Below, in pieces: positions 11,861 to 22,891 of a DNA stretch of 64,000 nt. Under the pieces are notes generated by a model. It saw nothing but the letters and a program-made list of their open reading frames with translations. It was not told where the DNA came from and ran no database searches. The DNA is from Marsupella aquatica (lineage: Eukaryota > Marchantiophyta): assembly GCA_973895155.1 (NCBI GenBank), contig OZ316891.1, forward strand, positions 1,674,001 through 1,738,000, given 5' to 3'. The first letter of the stretch is position 1. Each line of letters starts with the position of its first letter. A program made the position numbers and the translations under genes.

Positions 11861-13540
11861 ATGGTTCTTTTGTTACTCGGCAGGCTGCCCTGCCGCCTTC
11901 TGGCGGTGGCATGGGTATTTACTTGGCCGTTTCCACTGCCCCTTGCGCGTTCCTTGGGAGTTGGGCACAGGTGGCCCCTACCCTTGTTTCTCGTTTCATT
12001 GTGGATTTCCAACCCATACTCTTTGACCATGTCATGGGGATGGAGGGGGGGGGTCCTTCCTTTCCAGGTTTGCCTTTGCCAGACCCGTTCTCTCCTGCCC
12101 GAGGTTGTGCAGGCCGTTGTTCCTAACTCCATGGAGGTGGTTCTAGAAAGTCTGGATCAAGTTCAGCAGGTGATTTTTGATCGCATGCACCGTCACACCC
12201 TTTCCAATATGCTCTTGGACCCACCTTCCGACTTGGTTTGGGCTCGCCTCCTTTCTTGTGCGGGAACGGGTTCTGGAGCTTGGTTGTTTGCTAGTCCTTT
12301 GTGGGCCCCTTTTCGTATGAGCTCCTTTCTCTTTACCACGTCACTGCAGCTTAGGTTAGGACTTCCTCACCCTTGCCTTCTGGACCAACCCACGTGTGTT
12401 GTGGGGCATCGTTGGATTCGTTGGGAGTTCATATTCTCAGGTGCGGCCATGGGAGCAAGAGGACAGCCACCCATGATGACATTCGAGATGTGGTGGCTGC
12501 CATTGCCCGGGACTCTGGTTACCATGTTGCCATGGAGCAGCGACATGTTCTTTCCCCTTGGGATGGTCTTCCTGACCGGTGACGGGCGAATCTGGTCTTT
12601 TTTAGGGCTGGGGTTCGTGCTCTTGGGATGTGGTTGTTGCTCTCGGGGGTTTTATTTCCACAAAAATGGCACATCACATGCGACGAAACATAGGGTCATT
12701 TTATTGGTTTGAAGGGAAGACTTAAGAATTGTCTAAGAAGAACAATAGGGTCTTTTAAATCCAATATTGAGACTTATAAGAACATTAGTGTCCTTATAAC
12801 CAAATTTTTGGAATATTCCAAGAATATTCTAACTTTATAGGAGTTGAAAAATAAATTTTTTTCTTACATTTTAGGGGGTCCGAGGCCTAAGAATGTCACA
12901 GGTGATGAGGAGGCATCCATATAGTGAAACCCCCGAGTTGTTGCTGATCCTATCGATGAGAGCCATGTCGTGGTTTTCGCCCATGTGCCTGGCAATGTTG
13001 CGGCCAAGGCAGCCCAGCTCAAGGAGGAGGCCTATGCTGTTCTCTACCCAAAGGATCTTTTCTACCCCTTTGCCCTTGAGGTCTTTGGTGTTCTCCACCC
13101 TACCTTCGCCCAGTTCCTGCGGGCTTGTGCAATTTTTTGTATTGAGAGGAGATCTTTCCCCCATGTTTATGTCATCAACGCCTTTTTTTGGCAACGGGTG
13201 TCTGTGGCTCATCAGTAGGCTCATACATTCACCCTCCTTCATAGGGCAAAGGCAATTGGGTTTAGGGCCTCCCAGCAGGTGTGACCCTCTCTACCAGGCT
13301 TTTCAGTTCTCCACTCAGTAGGGTGTTTGTCTTCATGGCTCCTTTGTTGGTTACTTTTTGGTTCTTTGCTCCTTTGTTAGCTGTTGGTTGGGGACCCCCT
13401 CGCTTGTTTTTCTTGGGGCCCTTTCCCCTCTTTTCCTCCCCTTCATTGGGTTGTTTTGCCTTTGGAATCATGGCTCCAGGTTGAGCCTTTTTTGCCCTTG
13501 GGCAGTGTGAGATATACTTGTGAAGTAAAATGAGACTAGG
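11860..13540 (+). pseudogene. LINE (non-LTR) fragment, C-terminal region and 3' tail
   Basis: Translations spread over several frames resemble the C-terminal part of a non-LTR retrotransposon ORF2. There is a Cys/His cluster (CCGASLDSLGVHILRCGHG) followed by RTATHDDIRDVVAAIARD, then DVVVADP, then an Ala-rich stretch and FALEVFGVLHPTFAQFL. The same module is found on the minus strand at 31,606-32,260 and in part at 50,660-51,050. Several stops and frame changes make this copy dead. It is split between 12,634 and 12,945 by a hAT MITE with a perfect target duplication; removing the MITE rejoins the DVVVADP coding segment. A pyrimidine-rich tail runs to roughly 13,540. Confidence 0.75.
12634..12945. 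mobile_element. hAT-type MITE, copy 3 (element 12642-12937), inserted in the LINE
   Basis: A 296-bp element starting CTCGGGGGTTT and ending AAACCCCCGAG, a perfect 11-bp terminal inverted repeat. It is flanked by perfect 8-bp duplications TTGTTGCT (12,634-12,641 and 12,938-12,945). It is AT-rich internally and non-coding. It interrupts the LINE reading frame at a Val-Val-Val-Ala codon run, which independently fixes both boundaries. Confidence 0.92.
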
Positions 13541-14621
13541 TGTGAACGGACTTGTTCGATAAGTTCCCAAAGAGGAGCCCAACATAATGCTTCCAAATGA
13601 GGAAAGTACAATCTGGTCCTGTGGAATCCCAATGGCGGCTATGTAGTATGTATATGGATAGTGACCAAAGCCAACGAAAAAGTTAGTCATGGTTACCCAA
13701 TACAATGCAACACTTTCTACAGTTGAATTGTCTGTACGTAAAAATCCTTCATATGCATCATATCAAGGTCATCAACTCATCTGGAAGCTACCTTCGGAAG
13801 CAAACCTCATAAACGTTTCACGTGCAGTAGATCGGGCAGCCTTTCTCACATCCCTGTCAAACATACTGTCCAGATAGATCAGCAGCCACCCACAAAGTGA
13901 AACACAATCCATAGAGAGAGGAAGCTGCAACCACCAACCAATCGCTTTAGAGGACCATTTCCATGCATGCAATGAGAACTCAGCCACAGCTCCCTTTTGA
14001 ATTGTTTTTTGTATGGACGTGAACTGGTCATCGGCTTGCGTGTTAAAGTAGCCTTTTCAAATAATCGGCAAAGCTTAAAGCAGATCAGAGCGGGTTTATT
14101 GGGCATCCATGAGCTTCCTTTAATGGCCACTAGGACGCCAGCCTAGGGACTTATCACCTTTTCCTATCGATGTGGACCAATGGTGTTGAAACACCCGGAG
14201 TGCCATGCAATGATATGAGGTGATTAAGGTGGAGCTCTCTCAAAGCGAGTTATTGCAGTCGTCGCATTGGCGGATTGGGTCAAGGGATGACGTTGCAGGT
14301 AGAACTCCAAAATATCGGCTCCTCAGTCTATCCTTTCCAGCTTCCAATCATGATGATCATCATGATGGCCACGAAGTCCTACTGTCCCAATTTCTTGCTG
14401 CCCTAAATGACTGTAGTCATGCTTTTCCAAGGAAAGAAAAGTGAGGCGCCTTTATGGGACATCAAATTTTTAAATAGCAATTTGGTCGATATGGAGGGTA
14501 AGAAACTACCGTACTTGAGTTAACTGTCATCATCGCTTCAGGCAGTTCACTCTAAAATTAGAAAAGCGCCATCGTAATTATTCTTTCTGAGTCACTTTTG
14601 GAATCACTTTTGAACCGTACC
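13541..14621. other. Unassigned; possible exon-like ORFs on the minus strand
   Basis: Minus-strand open frames at 13,772-14,130 and 13,262-13,705 lack any domain I recognise. One contains a hydrophobic stretch (GWWLQLPLSMDCVSLCGWLL). They could be captured host exons or chance ORFs; no splice structure is convincing. The sequence 14,150-14,620 shows nothing recognisable. Confidence 0.3.
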
Positions 14622-14629
14622 ATTTAAAA
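14622..14629. repeat. Target-site duplication, left copy (ATTTAAAA)
   Basis: Identical to 24,445-24,452 and directly adjoining the CCCAGTTTG terminus. Confidence 0.9.
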
Positions 14630-14689
14630 CCCAGTTTGGACTTGCCCGGCAAATAGGCCGTTTTAAGGCCGTCAACCGGCAAGCCGACA

Positions 14690-15215
14690 CCCGGTCTCTC
14701 CCGGTCGGCATCATCCGGTCCCGGCCCGAGTAAATCCGGTCCCGGCCTGAGTACTCCCGGTCCTCTTCCCTCCCGGCCCCGGACCCCGGATCCTTCATCC
14801 TCCCGACCCCGGACCCTAAACCTCCCCCGGCCCGGACCCTAAAGCCCCCCCCCCCCCTCTCCCGGCCCGGACCCTAAAGCCCCCCCCTCCCGGCCCGGAC
14901 CCTAAAGCCCCCCCCCCCCCTCCCGGCCCGGACCCTAAAGCCCCCCCCCCCCCTCCCGGCCCGGACCCTAAAGCCCCCCCTCCCGGCCCGGACCGTAAAG
15001 CCGCTCCCCCGCCCCCCCGCCCCAGTCCCTAAAGCCCCGCCCCGGTCCCTAAAGCCCCCCCCGGCCCGGCCCACCCCCGCCCGACCCGGTCGCTCATGGC
15101 CGGGCCGGGGGGGACTTTAGGGTTAGGTCACGCGAGAGGAGGGCAGCCGCCGGGGGGGATCGGGCTCGGCCACCTGGGGTCGGCTCGCGAGGTGGGGGGG
15201 GGCAGACCGGGACCG
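14690..15215 (+). repeat. CCGG/CCCTAAAG-rich satellite in the left arm
   Basis: About seven imperfect tandem units of CCCGGCCCGGACCCTAAAG followed by a variable C-run, preceded by CCGGTCCCGGCC-type repeats. Extremely GC- and CpG-rich compared with the AT-rich flanks. The CCCTAAA string resembles the plant telomere repeat but always sits within a longer non-telomeric unit. Confidence 0.85.
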
Positions 15216-15308
15216 GGCCTATAAAGTGAGGAGGTCTCCTCACTTTCTCTCATTAGTCACTTCTCATTACTAAGTTTGCTTGTTTTGTAGGAGAGACCTT
15301 TGGTAAGT
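15215..15308 (+). promoter_or_regulatory. Left-arm promoter and leader with splice donor
   Basis: TATAAAG at 15,220, then GAGGAGGTCTCCTC (a palindrome), then a pyrimidine-rich region with 'TTCTCTCATTAGTCACTTC'. The right arm read from the other strand has the same arrangement (TATAAAAC, then 'TTCTCATTAGACACACTTC'), so the two promoters are inverted duplicates. GGTAAGT at 15,302 is a consensus 5' splice site, and acceptor-like 'ATATTTCAG' and 'TTGTTATTGTAG' precede the kinase and RING-like start codons. A shared, alternatively spliced leader is an inference. Confidence 0.65.
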
Positions 15309-15450
15309 TTTTCTTGCTTTTGCTTATGTTTTGCTTTGTTTTGAGTTTAGTTCATTCGTTTTTGAATTGTTTTCGGTCTTTTTTTTGGCTATGCTTTGTC
15401 ATGTATGACTTTAACATTTAGTTTTAATTTGGAGGGATATTAGTGTTCTC

Positions 15451-15782
15451 ACGTATGCGCATGCTTGGAGCTTATGCTTGGCATGTGGTATTTCGTATGA
15501 GAGAACCTAATATCGCCTTAACAGTTTAGTGTGATTTGTGAATTGAGTGGAGTATTTTTTAGGATAGAGATTTTCATGTACGCATGCTTGGAGTTTCCGC
15601 TCGGCATGTGGTATTTTGCATGGATATCTCGATTCCTTGTAAATATTCTCACAACATTTACAAATGACATCTAAACTATAGGTTTCACATAGATTGGAAT
15701 AGGAATGTAACAACTTGATGAAAAAGACATCTTTTGTGCGCATGCTTGGAGTTTCGGCTTGGCATGTGGTATTTCATATAGT
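15451..15782 (+). repeat. Three subterminal repeats, left side
   Basis: Copies at about 15,451-15,500, 15,575-15,624 and 15,735-15,782. The core is GCGCATGCTTGGAGTTTC(GGCT) followed by TTGGCATGTGGTATTTC. They lie in the leader/intron before the kinase. Three inverted counterparts lie near the right end. Subterminal repeats are the usual transposase binding sites in hAT elements such as Ac; that role is inferred here. Confidence 0.85.
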
Positions 15783-16020
15783 TGTCTTTCCCCTCATCGT
15801 TGTTACTTTCAAAGTACTAAACAAACGAATAAAAAATTGAACAAATATTAAAATTTCATTGCTTGGGTATTATTGATACCAGCACAAAGTGTGAAATGAT
15901 ATTTCAGGATTCTTGATCCAGCTTTATTGTACTTGCATCATCCATACCCTCGGCAAGCAGCCAACACACTCCGTAAGCGCCTTTTCTTTGTCCTACAACT
16001 TGTTGTGGTTACTTGAGAAC

Positions 16021-17679
16021 ATGGCCGCTGCAAATGTGAGTGTAGAGTATATGAAACTTTTTGAGGCAATGAAGACCATGCTAAACGAGGGATACCAACC
16101 AGATCCTCATGCTCTCAATGCTCTAAGGAATGCTCACAAAACCTTAGAAATTTGTAAACATGGTAAAACCTTAGGGAAACGGAAACATAGAGGAGGAGCA
16201 ATTGGTGCTGCATTGAAAGAGAGAAGGCAACATGTGTTAGTTGTGATTTGGAAAAAGATTCTATATCCCTACACTTTGCCAGCACAGTATGAGCAGGATG
16301 GCTTTGAGAGGAAATATGCTATGCATGGAGCAGAGGGTTACAAAAACCTTTTAAATGACATGGGACGTTGCATGTGTGAGACTGTGGAGAAAGAAGAGGA
16401 CATGACCCGAGATGAAATTGCTTCCTTAATAAGTGATTTTGAGAAGCCGGGTGGATTTGTTGAACATTTGGCGTTGAATTTTGCGGTGAATCTTTGGGAC
16501 AAGTTGGAATCCAATTTGGATGAGGCTGGGGCCGTCATGCTTGGAGTTCCTGGGCTATACACACATAGAAAAGATTTTCTAGCTAAATGGAGCAAAGAGT
16601 TAGCAATGGCCAAATCGGAGAATAATGTCAAATATGCGAGCAAGGTCGTGCAGTTTGGAGAGATTGGCGTGGAGGTTGTAGATAGAGGAACGCGTCCATC
16701 ACGAGTTGTTCCCATGGTCAGGAGTATTCATTTCTTGAGGAGGGAGCAAGTATCGAATTTGCATCGCATTGGAAGCGGCATCCAAGGACATGTGTTCATA
16801 TGTCATATATTGGATTGCCCATTGATTCCTCGAAATGCAACACTGGTTGCAAAACGATTTAAGGATGGAGACCGGCACAAGAGACGAACAGATGCTTTAC
16901 AAGAAGTGCTCATGGGAGGTTTGAATCACAAAGGAATAATTGGGGCCTTGGCAATGACTATCGAAGATCCACCGAAACTTATCTATGACCATTACAATGG
17001 AGGTGACTTGGGAAGTTTCATAGATAAGTGTGGGAAATGGAGTAAGAGCAAAGGGAAGACACAATCCACTTTTGAGGTTGATGTGACATTCATATCCGAA
17101 AAGAAACTCTTTTTGGAACATCGTTTGGGGATTGCTATGGCTCTATTGGAGATCTTGCAATATTTGCATGCACATGACCGTTTCTATTGTGATCTTCATT
17201 TTGGGAACATCCTTCTTCACTTTGATCACGAGGATGATTTGGCAATTAGAGTTTATGTAGGAATATGTGATTTTGGGTTGTCCAAACACAAGTCACAATG
17301 CACATTACCACAAAATCGAATGTGGCCCACCCCTACAGAGAAAGCAGTTGCGTATCAAAAACAATATCCACAATTGGCGCCTGAGCTAGTTCATTCCGAT
17401 CCAGAAGAGTACAGTCAAGCAACTGACGTATATGCTTTGGGCAATGTCTTTGAGACATTACTCACAGAAAATTGGGATGGAATGACCCCAATGACACGAT
17501 ATTTGAATAGGGGTTGGAATGCTAGAGAGCATGGCCCTAAATTGGATATTATGATACGTGACATGATGGCCATTGATGTCAAGAAAAGAATGGATTGTGT
17601 TCATTGGAGTTTGAGAATGATGAGGACATTCCAAGATTGTAGATTAGTTCAGCACAATAGTCCTTATCTAAGAGATTAG
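16021..17679 (+). CDS. Protein kinase carried by the hAT transposon
   Basis: An intact 552-residue reading frame from the chosen start (MAAANVSVEYMKLF); the frame stays open 36 codons upstream, but a splice-acceptor-like site sits at 15,907. Residues ~1-240 are a conserved-looking but unrecognised region with a basic HGKTLGKRKHRGG segment. A protein-kinase domain follows: glycine loop IGSGIQGHVF (~250), LVAKRF lysine (~278), ALQEVL glutamate (~295), YCDLHFGN catalytic loop (Asp ~391, Asn ~396), CDFG (Asp ~417) and LAPEL (~453). The HRD arginine is replaced (YCD), placing it among 'non-RD' kinases. All catalytic residues are present, so activity is plausible. No membrane segment or signal peptide is seen. 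Introns appear absent from the coding part. Its role in the element is unknown: it could aid transposition, modulate host silencing, or be captured host cargo. Confidence 0.88.
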   Translation: MAAANVSVEYMKLFEAMKTMLNEGYQPDPHALNALRNAHKTLEICKHGKTLGKRKHRGGAIGAALKERRQHVLVVIWKKILYPYTLPAQYEQDGFERKYAMHGAEGYKNLLNDMGRCMCETVEKEEDMTRDEIASLISDFEKPGGFVEHLALNFAVNLWDKLESNLDEAGAVMLGVPGLYTHRKDFLAKWSKELAMAKSENNVKYASKVVQFGEIGVEVVDRGTRPSRVVPMVRSIHFLRREQVSNLHRIGSGIQGHVFICHILDCPLIPRNATLVAKRFKDGDRHKRRTDALQEVLMGGLNHKGIIGALAMTIEDPPKLIYDHYNGGDLGSFIDKCGKWSKSKGKTQSTFEVDVTFISEKKLFLEHRLGIAMALLEILQYLHAHDRFYCDLHFGNILLHFDHEDDLAIRVYVGICDFGLSKHKSQCTLPQNRMWPTPTEKAVAYQKQYPQLAPELVHSDPEEYSQATDVYALGNVFETLLTENWDGMTPMTRYLNRGWNAREHGPKLDIMIRDMMAIDVKKRMDCVHWSLRMMRTFQDCRLVQHNSPYLRD

Positions 17680-17863
17680 GGATTTCATAGTTTCATCGTG
17701 AATGATAATGATAGATGTCATGAACTATTGTCTATTTAATCATGTCATATGAATTAAATGTATTACTCATTTTGCTTCATTGTATTTTGTTATCAATTTT
17801 ATCTTGAAGGGTGTATGGTGAATGAATGCTAAAAATGTTTTTGTTATTGTAGAATCTGCAAGG

Positions 17864-19789
17864 ATGGGAAAATGGGATTTGGAATCCGACGAGGAGGAAA
17901 AACCTAAAAAGATTCCATATTTATATTTGCAACCTGCTCAGGATTTACACCTTTGGTCTCAGGATCAATACGCTGAAGAAGATTCTCAACCCATAGACGA
18001 GGACATTGGAATGAGTAGCAATCATGCAGGGCAAAGCATAACCAAAATGGATGAGGACACCAAGGATGTTGAATGGAATATCACAATGCCAAATGTGAAA
18101 CCTCCTCACAATGAATGGCCCATCAACGCCAAAGAATTGGAGATATTGATGCCACTTGTGGAGTTCCAAAAATGGATGAAAATCATTTTTGATGATGAAA
18201 ATTTATGGGCCACAAGGTCTTGGATGCAAGAGAAGTACACAATGTCCAAGGTAACACATGTGGAAATTGGCAAGCATTGGTAACAAAGATTTCAAGAGTA
18301 TGCTCCAAAGAAAGCGCAAGGCAAAACAAGCTCGGTTTATCCTCCTTTTCTTCGACTCCTAATTGCTGAATTTGTTCTCAAGTGGAAGGTGGATTACCGT
18401 TGGGAAACAGAAGAGGGCAAGATGACTCACTCTGTGCATCAGTCTGTCCTGGACATTGCAGGTTTGAAGAACAACAAAAATACTACAAAAGATATGTCGA
18501 GTCAAGCAACCAACAAAGGGTCAAAAAGAAAGATACATGATGTGCAAGACATTCATGCACATCAGAAAGATAAGCCGACTGCACTGGAACGACTCTTCAC
18601 TAATTCTAAAAGTTTCAGCGCACCAAAACATGTTGACAAAACATCAAACATTGCAGCATCTACAAGTAACAATTTACCAAGAAAGTTCACTGGTGTTTTG
18701 GATCCAAAGAAAGAATCATTGAACATGGAGATTGTGTGCAAGAGTTTGGGCACAGAGATTGGTCATTTGATCGAGAACAATCTCCGCACAAAGTTTGGTC
18801 TTGACCTTTGTGAAGCTGGCAGCATTGACTACTACAAGTCAAAGTTGCAAGATAATCTTTTGAAGATGAAAGCAATGGAAAAAATGCCCATTCAAAGTGC
18901 AACTACTTCGGAGGTGAAGGAATACAAGGTGCAACTGTACGACAAGATGGAGGAGATCGCAAAGCTCAACAAACAACTTGCCCAAAAGGATGGTCAATGT
19001 AGTCAAATGAAACAAGTTCAAGAGGCAGATAGAGTCATTCAGGATTTGAAGAATCAGGTTGCATCACAAGAGGTGATCATAAACAATCTGCAAGAGGAGA
19101 TCGAGCAAATGAACACTGCTGAGGTGGATGGTCAGTCAGACAAGGAAAAATCAAGATGCAAGAACTACAATTATATGAACTTGCAAATGATTGATCCTAC
19201 GGGAGAATCTCATCTTTTTCCGGATGTGGAGGAGGATCCAGAAGATGTAGAGAAATTTTTTGACAAGTGGAAGACCGATGAAAGTATGGCCCAATTTGTT
19301 CGAGAAAAGGATGGAAGATGTACTTGGTGCTTGTATCCATGGGGTCCTGAATCTGTTTCCATTTTGGGAACATGCGGTCACTTATGGCATCATGCTTGCT
19401 TATTTCGGTGGATGAAGAAGAGCCAAAAATATTGGTGTCGGAAACCATTTCATAAACGAGAGTATGAGCAACGAGGTTTGTTGAAACAAATGCCACCAAT
19501 GGAGACACAGCAAGACACTGAAGACATGACTCAAGAGAGTATTGCAATGGCACAGATCGATTCAAGGCCCATTGACAACTTCACAGTTAATGAATACAAC
19601 TTGTCAGATGGTGACTTTGACAATTTGTTATTCAGTGGTAGATTCCAACAGTGGAAGGAATATGCCATGGCCAATCGACCAACAACAGATGAGAAAAACA
19701 TGCAGCGATCTATTCGTCGCCATCGTCGTTGTCAGCAACTGGCAGAGGTGAAAGTAGAAGTGCAAGACAATGAGAACCGAAATGAGTAG
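17864..19789 (+). pseudogene. Coiled-coil RING/PHD-like zinc-finger gene, one in-frame stop
   Basis: One frame of 642 codons from MGKWDLESDEEEKPKK, broken only by a TAA at 18,281-18,283 between KHW and QRFQ; CAA to TAA would explain it. The start was chosen because an acceptor-like TTGTTATTGTAG lies 12 bp upstream. The N-terminal part is acidic. The middle is basic/low-complexity (GSKRKIHD). A coiled coil follows (KMEEIAKLNKQLAQKDGQ to NNLQEEIEQMN). Near the C terminus is a Cys/His cluster: CTWC, then CGHLWHHACLFRWM, then WCRKPFH. This resembles a RING finger, although the last ligand pair is atypical (one Cys, perhaps His). An E3-ligase-like role is possible but not shown. It is co-oriented with the kinase, about 190 bp downstream. 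Confidence 0.7.
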
Positions 19790-19901
19790 ATTGCACACTC
19801 AATGTTTAGTATAGCATATTTTATTGCATAGGACATGCACAATCCGGCATAGTATATCATAGTTTGTCGTATAGTACTAGCATGTAATACCTAAACAGAT
19901 G
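19790..19901. other. Convergent 3' ends of RING-like gene and transposase
   Basis: Short AT-rich spacer between tail-to-tail genes with TATAGCATATTTTATTGC and similar poly(A)-signal-like strings. No other feature is seen. Confidence 0.4.
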
Positions 19902-22760
19902 TCAAGGTTGTGACGAAAAGTGCCTTGTGTTATTGTTCTCATTTTCTTGCAACTGTCGATCAAATTGAAATTGTCTTGTTATCCATTGGACCGGATCTGC
20001 GCTATGATATTCTTGAAATGCCCCAACACGGGCATGTATGCTTGATGTGTATGGATTTGTCATGTTCTGCCTTTCATACATATTTTGTGCTGGAGAAGCA
20101 TGTTGTCCCCACTGTGCATCATCAGGTTGCGCAAACAAAGTTGGTGTTGTTCTCTCAGGACAGAGCTCCGATGCAGCACCTCGTCGTTGAAATAGGTACA
20201 AAGTACTTGCTTGGACATCATTTTGTACATTCAATGTTGGGTATGTGAAGGATGGGGTTAGTTGGGAAGACACTACAAAGTTTGCATCAAATGAGTAGTC
20301 CTCGTCATCCTGAATTTGAGACTCATCGATTGTAGGGAACATCATTAAATCCATTTCATCTTCCCATTCTCCGACATCACTTATTTCAGTATCTGGTGGA
20401 ATACGAGTCAACATGTGACTATCATTGTGTAATGATAATCCTTGCAAAGCCTCATCTGCGTCATCAATTGTATCAAAATCCTCCACATCATCCTCTCCAA
20501 GAGCCGCACATGTAACACCATGTTGTTCAGTGTGACATCCTTCTATGGAAGTAGGCCTCGGGCCATCATTTGTTGCTGTTCTTTCTTCATATCATCTATA
20601 CATAGACGTATGAGGGTTTCTCACCTTCGTGAGCCCTTTTTGCACCCTCGAATTTGTGAATACAAAAACCAAATCTTTTGCCCGATCATTGGTCAACCTA
20701 TTACGGCTTTTTGAATGGATAAAGCCGTATGAACTCCAATTTCGTTTGCATGAAGATGCACACATTTGTTGATGTGTGATTCTTCTCGCCATCAATCTTA
20801 GGTCCGCGTAATCAGCTCCATACAAATGCCACCACTCTCCTGGACTTAATTTCCCAATATTCGATTGTGCTCCTCTAATTGCAACCGATGAATTTGGCAA
20901 TTTTTTTTGAGCCTCGAATGCCTGCATTTGGATGTCAGAAATAAGTGTCGTCACATCTCGATCATGGTTGATTCCTGCCTTCATCTTGTGTTCTGCATAT
21001 CTACGAACGTAATCATTGAAGCCTCTATACAGTTCTGCATCTCCTGCCACATCTTCATCTTCATCGAAGAAAAATTGAGGATTCAGATATGCTGCTGCTA
21101 ACATGAAATCAGTAGTAAGTGATTTTCGTCGATCCATATACACTTTCATTATCTTTGGTTTTAAGTAATCTGTTACTAATGTACAACCCTCCATGCTCGC
21201 CTCCAGTTTAGCTATTCTTTTTTTCAAGCTCCAATATAGCCAAGGAGACTGTGGTGAAACTCCATCGAATTCTCGCAACATCTTCACCAACGGCAGGAAA
21301 AAAGCAACTATAGATTTTACTTGAGCCCAAAATGTATCTTGCTGTATCCACGATTTAAGTTCGTCTGCCTTTCCCCTCGTCATATGCCCCTGTGACTTTG
21401 GTCGAACTGGCAGGCGATCACGATAGGATTGCCACTTGTCATCAATGACCATTTATTGTAAAGCTCCTCTTAGCTCCAATGCTCTCTGCGCCATTAAAAA
21501 ATTTGCTGCAAATCTCGTTGCATTTGGATTTAACAACTTCCTGTCCCCAGATTTCCTCACAAATATTGCAGACAACTTTTATGATGATGTAACTGCTTTA
21601 ACTATCCATCTCAAGTGCTTAAAAATCATTTTGAATGGATTTTTTTTCCGCTCATCTAGCACTACATTCTTGTGGCCACACATGTCTTCTAGCAACAAAT
21701 TAAAAACGTGAGCAGCACACCAACTCCATGTCACATGCGGATATTTTTTCATAACTATCTCTTCACCTGCTACACGATTTGCAGGCGCCCCATCAATAAC
21801 AATTTGTATGATGTGATCGGCACCAATATCATCTATGTATTTTAACCACATGTCACCAAGATACTTCCCATCTTTCTTGTCGGCTTGTGCAGCGTTCCAA
21901 CTATCCAAAAAGAAATCTCCTTTTGAACTCAACAACATGACATTCATCAAAGGTTCCCTTCGGATATTTTCCCATCCATCGGATGAAAGGGAATATCCAA
22001 AAGGTTTTGCCTCCTTCATTGTTTTTGTCATGTCCTTTGTAAGATCAACTCTAGCCTCCTCCAATAATTTTATTCTCAAATTTCGCATACCCGGAAGAGA
22101 ATATCCATTTACAATCCCTTTCGAGGTTTCTGTGACTACTTCACGGAAGAAAGGATTCTCCGACACATTGAATGGAATACCACTTGAATAAAAAGCTTTG
22201 GCCCACAGCTTATCCAAATGAGCTCTATTTGGAATTTGATAAGCATCCATGATTGGGTTTGAAAAATTTGATGCTCTACTTCGATGACTCATATTTCCAT
22301 CCTCATCGAGGTCAACAAAATTTGAGTCTCGAGTTGATGCTTGCGAATTGGAAGATGGGTTATATGACCTACGACCTCTCATGGATAACAGAACATGACT
22401 TCCATCACTTCGTTTGTACTTTATGGATGGGTCAACCTTTATGACATTGTACATTCTATTGATGTCATCTAAGTCAACAACTCCATACAAGCCTGTGCAA
22501 GGTGGCGCATCTCCTTTGTGTATGTTTCCCATCAAATGTGCTTTTGCTCGTGTTGCATGATGCATTGTATATTTCTTGCAAAATTTGCATCTTTGATATA
22601 TACGATTAATATCATTACACGCTGATGGCGTATCACATCGTTCAAAATATTTCCACACTGGGGAAAATTTTGCACTACAATCTTGATTGTGATTTCCACC
22701 GTGCCTAACAAGAGTAGAATGAGCTGATGAGTTGCCCGACTCATCTTCTTTGGAAGACAT
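19902..22760 (-). pseudogene. hAT-family transposase (BED finger, DUF659, hAT dimerisation domain)
   Basis: Read on the minus strand from MSSKEDESGNSS. A BED-type zinc finger comes first (VWKYFERCDT..RCKFCKK..HHATRAKAHL). A DUF659/RNase-H-like core follows, with SSDGWEN and IVIDGAPANRVAGE, then the Trp/Cys motif WSWCAAHVFNLLLEDM. The C-terminal dimerisation region is GEWWHLYGADYADLRLMA..NWSSYGFIHSKSRNRL..DLVFVF. All parts are in one frame, but TAA occurs at 21,579-21,581 and 21,453-21,455. A TGA at 20,592-20,594 separates an acidic Gln/Asn-rich tail that continues in frame to 19,902; a GTGAG splice-donor-like site just before it leaves the tail structure uncertain. The product would be the nuclear recombinase that binds the element ends. 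This copy is probably inactive unless the stops are spliced or read through. Confidence 0.88.
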
Positions 22761-22891
22761 GATCGAAAACAAGAACTTTACACACAAAGTATCTTCTTAT
22801 ACGTCGCTAAACATAGTCACTTAATAAAAATTGAATGATTATTTGTTAGTCTTTTGAAGTAACAACAATAAAACGAGAAAAAAAAACTACT

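Noticed and set aside
14815-15060. Telomere-like CCCTAAA repeats
   Set aside because: The string is always embedded in a longer CCGG-rich unit and never tandem with itself; it belongs to the transposon arm.
14630-15310. GC-rich left arm as an LTR with U3 promoter
   Set aside because: No direct copy exists at the other end; the counterpart is inverted and the element has hAT termini with an 8-bp duplication.
17864-22760. Variant genetic code with TAA (and TAG) read as glutamine, as in some ulvophyte algae
   Set aside because: TGA stops also interrupt otherwise continuous frames (20,592; 41,010; 46,357), frameshifts are present, and the intact kinase uses ordinary Gln codons and ends normally. 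Decay by C-to-T/G-to-A change explains all cases.
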